A stretch of DNA of 64,000 nucleotides from Acridotheres tristis (Eukaryota; Chordata; Aves; Passeriformes; Sturnidae): contig CM072887.1 in assembly GCA_037013685.1 (NCBI GenBank), forward strand, positions 41,467,154-41,531,153, read 5' to 3'. The notes beneath the pieces are model-generated. The model made no database searches. It was not told where the DNA came from and was given only the letters and a program-made list of their open reading frames with translations. Shown piece after piece: positions 58,071 through 64,000 of this stretch (its first letter is position 1; the number at the start of each line of letters is the position of its first letter). The translations under genes and the position numbers were made by a program.

Positions 58071-61000
58071 CATTCCATCTCTTCTCTCTCCAAATCATGT
58101 CTGAAGAGGTATTTTTGGCCAAGTATGCTAAGCAACATACTGCATAGCTGAAAAAAATGGGAGTCCACAATGGGAGTCCACACATAGAAAAAAGGTTCAT
58201 TGAGATCATAGCACATATATCATAAATAGTAAGTTACTTTTCCTACAAAGAAATCCAAGATAAGCTTATTTTGTTCTATTAATCTCAGTTGAATTCTGCA
58301 ATTATTTTCCTGTAGTAAGTTTAATAATTTCTAATATCTTTACTTGTTCAACATTTTATCTTAGTGCAGTCAGTCAGATAGGTAGAAAGAATGATTTTTT
58401 TCTCTTTCTATATTGAATACTAAGTAGAGGCATAAATGGACAAGATCATCATTGAAATAGAGACACAAATAGTATTTTCCAAGCCAAGTGCAATGAAAAG
58501 CATATCTGCATTTCAAACGAGGCAGGGAAATTACTGTGGAAGACCTGCTCTAATTGTCATTCCTGGGAAAGGGCAAAATGGAAATTGCTGGTTTGTTATT
58601 CAAGTGCATCACCTAGCACAGCAGGCTCTTGTTCCTCTCAGGAATTCTCAAAGGCAACCAAGCAAATAAATATTCTTTGCCATTTCTATTCCTTTTCCTG
58701 AAACATCTTCCATCCAAAGGCTTTTGAGGGCTGCACCCTGACCACGTAGCAGAAATGCCCTACAGGGAGGATGCTCCAGGTGTCCGGGGCCCTGAACATC
58801 TGGACTGGGAGGTGGGCAAGATGTGGAGCAGCTGTGTATCTGATGAGTTTCAGCTTGGTACCTGTGGTGAGAGGTGGCCTAGCCAAGCTGGCTGCTCCTG
58901 TTGAGGCTGTGTAGGCAGGAACAGTAGACGTAAGGAGTGTCCCATGTGCTGCTGCAGATCTGCTTGACTAGAAATGATCACTTATCCTATACTTCTGACT
59001 TAATTTTTTTCCTGATTAGGGAAGCTTTCAAATGGCAGAGACTTTTGAGGGACAAAATTCCTCAGCTTAGGTTTTAACTTCTGTGTGCAGTACGGCATAA
59101 GTATACACAGACACTCCCAAACACCTCCAAATACAGTATACTGCCTGCTGTGAGGTTAAAGGGGCAGCTTGCTAACAACATCTTGTGATCACATTCTAAT
59201 GAAAGGAGTAAGTTCTCTAGAAGTTAAAAGCACATGAAGCAGTTACACAGTGAAGTCTGAAGGCAACCCATCTGAAATGCCAGGGCCTTTTGTGCCCTAC
59301 CATGCCTGGCAGCTACCTGGCCATTCTGCCTCAGGAGCCAGCACTGCCAGCTTCCCGATAGAAGTCAAGCTCTGTCCAAGCAGGCAGGAGAACATAACCA
59401 TGATGGCACAGCCTTGTGACAACACCACCATGAGTAGTGAGGAGGAGCATCTCATTTCCTTCCCCTCCCTGAGTCTGCAAAGATGAAGAGGGGTGTGGAT
59501 ATGGATTCCCAATCCTCTCATTTTCCTGGCAGCTGCACCTTGTTCTCAGGGTCATCACACTGGAAAAGGACCATGGACAAGGAACTGGGAGTCAAACTGA
59601 AGACATGCAGGAGTGGTGAGGCAGTGGATCCAGGAGCTAACAATGTGTTAAAAATCTGGCATGCTCCTTTTACTCTTGGTCCTGAGCTGGGAAACCAGAG
59701 TATGCATTCTTGTCACAGCCCATGGAGATGTAGTGTGGTGAGGTAACAGCAATGTAGGGGGAAGCCATCCTTGAGAAACTGCTTTAAAATATGCTCTGAG
59801 ATCAGAAGAAAGTTCTTAAGTCTTGCTTGAAAGCCTGAGCTTTATAGTTGAGGAATATTTATGGGTTCATATCCAGGACTGTGGTGGTGATCCCTTCTGC
59901 ACGTGCTGTCTCTGTTAAAAGGGAGCTGGGAAGGGGAAGACGAGTGGTGTGGTTTGCCGGTCCAAGGCATGTGTGAGATTTCACTTAGTCACAAGTGGTG
60001 CAGATGAAAATAGAGGGTATGGACATGCCTGTGGTGTGTTGAGGCCTATTGGCAATCGATTTTGGAAAGTGCAGGTTTCCAGATGTCTGCAAGTTCTGGT
60101 ATTTGAGCTGTAAACCAAAGGTACAATAGTGGATGAGGTGTCTGCTCTCAGTGCAAACATTTTTCCTACTTGCATTGTGCCAGGATGCTTTACTGGCTTT
60201 AATCATCACAAGGTAGAAAGCTGGTGAGTAAAGTGTTGTCACTTTATGAGTTTGCCTGAAATTGAAAGAAAAGAAAATGCAGCAGACCAAAACCATTTAA
60301 TCTGGAGCAAAGTTAAGAGAAAGAGTTAATGAAAGAAAGGCAGTTGTGTAAAGGTATGAAACTGCTGAAGAGAGCCAAGATACAAGGGGTTATCCATAGA
60401 TGTGGCCAAGTTAAACAAGACAAGCTGGTGACTCAGGGAGGCTCCACCTCCAGTGTCATTCATAAACCCAGCCTGTCCCTGGACAGCCACTCAACTTTGA
60501 TTGTGTCCTGTTTTACTTGGCCTTTGGATGACTAATTCTTCCAAAAGCTGGCTTTTGGGGTAGGTATCACACCTTAAAACATCTGATCCTCTTTTATACG
60601 TGCAAAGTAGTCTTTTATTTGATTTCTTTGTGCTGCCTGCTTGCATCATTTGGTTTGGGTTGGTCCTATGGAGACAGGCTTGTTTCTCTCTGGCACAAAA
60701 CAGTAGATCCAGAAGTGACTAAGCTGACAGACTTGGATAAAAGTTCCAAAAAGGTTCGTCTCCTTCTTTGCAGCATGTAGGCTTTAGCTGGCATCTGGAA
60801 GACAGTGGCAGAAGTTTACCAAAAAAACACAGAGCTGAGTCTGATTTCAGAACTGAGATCCAGATGCCAAGGCCTTGAAGGCTTGTGTCAGGTGATATCC
60901 TTGGGAAAGGTTGTGTAGCTGTGTAGAACAAGTAATGTCAAATGTCATTAGCACCTAAGAAGTTGTTTTCCCTCCCAAGAGCATGTGATAAAAATGAAGC

Positions 61001-64000
61001 TATTTCATTTTCAGTGATATTTTACATGAATTTAATGAGGAGAGGTTCTATTAATAGCAAACCAAAAAAACACTTTCCAGAGCTCAGCACCAACACTGTG
61101 CTACTCCCAGTAGAGTAGTAGAGTTTGCAAACAGTTTTGAGCTGTTCCAATTTTTTAACTAAGCCAAGGAAAACGAGGATGAACTTAAGAGTAGCAGGTT
61201 TAAAACCTATATGGGATGTTGCCATTTTGTGAGCAGTTTATCGCTTCCTTAGGGTGGCTGCTCAGGTTCCTGGATATCCATATCTGAGCAAAATCCACTG
61301 GTGCCTCAGACTGCAGGGGTTGAGTCACAGCTCTTGGGGTGGACCATTGCCACTACACTGCCACTGAGAGCTTGTGGCACAGCTGACTGTGACCCTGTTG
61401 CTGCAGCTCAGTGGTGTCTGTCAGGTAGGTACTAGCTTTACATTAAAGTTGTCTTAGCCCTCTGCTACATGACTTAATTTGTATTGCCATGGCCGTGAGA
61501 GGAATAATCTTTGATTCAAACTGATCTTGGCTCTAAAAACACCCGCTGGCTTCATTTATATCAACATGATGGCAGGGTGCAGGGGTGCTTGAGGTGACCT
61601 TCAAGGCAGCCTTGCCTGCTGAGGCAAGTCCTGTGCAGGCTCCTGCTCCCTCCTCTGCTCTCATGAAGACAGCCAGAGGCTGAAAGATGGCTTAGGAGCT
61701 CCCCATGCAATATTCTTTCCTTGTGGGTCTGACCAAGCTTTCCTGGCTGAAGCCAGGTGCAAAAAATCCCCTTTGCTGTGAGACCACAGGAGCTGAGCTA
61801 CCACTACAGAAATGCTCCAGCCTGAATCACCACCAGTCGCTTCTCAATGCATTTGTGGAGCGAAAAGCAATGACAGCCCCATTCTCAAGTGGAAGCTGGG
61901 AGATTGCTTGCAGATGATGCTGTCATTCTGGGAGGGTCAGGCTCTATCCTGCTAGCAGCCGGCAGGGTCCATCCTGGCTCAAAGCTAAACCTGTGAAGGG
62001 TGACATCATGCAGGAGGCACTTCGAGATGCAGCCTTCCAGCACGTGTTATTGAGCTAATCGTGGTAGAGGAGGAGCCCCCGAGGCTGAGTCGATAAGGTG
62101 AAGAGCACATTCCAATGTGGTAAATGAAAAGCCCTCAGCCACCTTAGGCTTGGTGTCACAGAGCTGCATGCTGGAAATGGCACAAGAGTGACATCAGCCC
62201 ATCCTCAGGGTCTGGATTCTGCTGTCTCCCTGCCCTGGAGCAACCTGGTGTTTATGTTAGGAGCAGACAGCTGTAGAAGTACAGAAAAACCCAGGACCAT
62301 GCTGGGGACTACTGAGGAAACCACTGCCACAAACTGAGGCACCCTTGCTCTGGGGAAGGGTGTGAATGCCCCCCAGTCCTGCCCTGAAGCCCAGTAATTC
62401 CCCTCTTCCACCCTTCTTCCATGATGATTACCAGATGCCCTTTCCACTGCTTATCAGAATAGGTGCTGCACTTCTCCAGGAGGTCCCATCTACTACAGGG
62501 CATTCTTGTAGATGGAAAGCTTGAGGGCAGTAGCCCTTCCCTTGTATCACCTTCAGGTGTCACAGGCCATGAGATTTTCAGTCACAGTGCTCAGGAGCTG
62601 AGGATCAAGAAGGATTGATAGCTCAGCTGCTCTGAAAAAGAAGTCCCCACATCACCAGCCCTTCAGGAGATGAGGGACTCATGCAAAGGATCCTGCCATG
62701 GGCAAGAAAATGAAAAGGCAGCAATGTCTCAGGCAGTCTGGGAGGAAGAAGTTCACATCTCAAGAATCAAACTAAAAGAAAACAAGCAAATAAGAAAATG
62801 TTGCTTCAGCTTCAGCCAGGAACCCAGGACAGTAAACAGAGGGGGGCTGGAAAGCCAATATATTCTGCCCTGGGGGAATCGACTTTGCTTGCACCAAAGA
62901 GGAAAGAAATGAATATAAAGTAAAGAGCAAAGATGAAAGCTGTATATTGCAAGCACAAACTGCCACTGCCATGATTGGCAGTTTACATATTACATTTTAT
63001 GGCATTCCTCTTCTCCTCCCTCCATATTTTCTCTCTCCATTTCTCTGCTGACAGCTCATACATACGCCTTGTGCTGCACAAATAAGTGCTCTACTCCTCC
63101 CTTGCATCCTGCTTAGACTTCACGCCAGTCCTTCCCAAGTTCACAGACCACCCCACCATCCCGGCTGCATGCAGAAGAGACAGCAGGTCAAGGTCTGAGT
63201 TGTCACAAGTCCACTGAAAAGATTTCCTGTCATGTGCAAATAAACCCAGCTCCTCTCCTCTGGCTTATTTGGTTTTTACTGAATCCGGTCAAATCACGAT
63301 TTCCCCCTTCTCTTTCAATAAACAATCAGCCCGTGTCAACTTGATTACGAGCTGCTGATGCAGCATTGTTGAATCCAAGCCCTGAGTGTATGTTTTGGCA
63401 AAAACAGCGCTATTTTCAGCTAGGCGTGCAAGGTGGCTTGCCAAGAGGCTCAGCTTTCCCAGCAGATCCAAGGTGTGTTGGAGGCAGGGCTCCCACTGGC
63501 TGCCTGGGCAGCAGGACCAGGGGCCAGGTCTGCACAGCTCAGCACTGGCACTCCTGGCAGGGCCTGCACAACCTTGCTGCTCCTCTGGAATGGATCCAGA
63601 GCAGGATCTCAACAGGATCAGGAACACAGAGCGGGGAGAGCACAAAGAAACCCTGTGCCAGTTCTGACCACTCTGAGGGCAGCCACTTGGCATGTGAGCT
63701 CCCAAGGAGGTGTACTTTGCAGACATGAAATTCATAGAACCCTTTTATCCCTGTGTCCAGTGTATGTTCCTGGTGTAGGAACTTTGAGAGCCCTCAGCTG
63801 TGTAGAAGTTGAGAGGTAGGATTTACACTTTCTCCACACCAGGGCAGGTATCCTCCAAGTCAGTTTGCTTAACACTCAGACAGCACAGCCTTCATGTTAT
63901 TCCTCTCTTTAAAGGGCATTTATTTCTTTCCAGGGCAATGGCATATCCCTATCCTAAATTTTCCTCTGGGGCCACTCATGCTTTTGGCGTCTATTTTTCC
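58069..64000. other. Single-copy non-coding DNA to the window end
   Basis: A perfect 13-bp tandem duplication (ATGGGAGTCCACA twice) lies at 58157-58182. Frames at 63289-63819 on both strands (93-148 codons) overlap one another in a GC-richer patch and show no domain. 62040-62170 contains CACGTG followed by CGAGGCTGAGTCGATAAGG and ACATTCCAATG, a regulatory-looking cluster without proof. AATAAA at about 63239-63244 has no recognisable exon before it. Confidence 0.5.

Noticed and set aside
1..64000. Bacterial or phage systems, CRISPR arrays, operons, tRNA genes
   Set aside because: Base composition, CR1 and LTR remnants, low coding density and absence of long frames all point to vertebrate non-coding DNA. 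No regularly spaced repeats or cloverleaf sequences were seen.

Overview
The window looks like 64 kb of non-coding nuclear DNA from a bird. The main evidence is two CR1 LINE remnants of the avian type: one on the minus strand near 15.0-15.8 kb and one on the plus strand near 22.9-23.1 kb. Both carry the characteristic CR1 3' end, and the second ends in the usual ATTCTATGATT-like octamer repeats. There are also solo retroviral LTRs, interspersed repeats are sparse, CpG is depleted and base composition is mildly AT-rich. A songbird is possible from the LTR types, but this is a weak impression and not shown by the sequence.

I found no protein-coding gene, no recognisable exon, no tRNA, rRNA or known ncRNA, no CRISPR array and no bacterial-type feature. 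The open reading frames are short. They overlap freely on both strands, lack conserved domains that I recognise, and fit the number expected by chance. The longest is 197 codons, at 11445-12038 on the minus strand. The window is best read as intergenic desert or the inside of a very long intron, and any function would most likely be regulatory.

Layout: 1-15 kb is apparently single-copy DNA with a small inverted repeat near 2.6 kb. 15.0-15.8 kb holds a CR1 whose middle has been replaced by 187 bp, and a diverged copy of that 187 bp lies 1.8 kb downstream at 17235-17421. 17.4-28.1 kb is mostly single-copy, with a 9-bp-arm palindrome at 22.6 kb, the second CR1 and an AT-rich block with homeodomain-type motifs at 23.4-23.6 kb. 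28.16-28.83 kb is a solo LTR with TATA box, poly(A) signals, a duplicated upstream block and a candidate 5-bp target duplication. 31.54-32.06 kb is a second probable solo LTR with a candidate 4-bp duplication. 34.0 kb and 38.5 kb hold simple repeats. 46.0-46.4 kb is a third LTR-like sequence with an 18-bp perfect palindrome just after its poly(A) signal. 46.6-64 kb is single-copy sequence with a short interstitial telomere-type repeat (50.6 kb), a T18 tract (54.6 kb), an A36 tract (58.0 kb) and several AT-rich blocks that could be conserved non-coding elements.

Nothing in the window forms a gene system. The most interesting structural item is the CR1 with the replaced middle, which looks like a templated repair patch.
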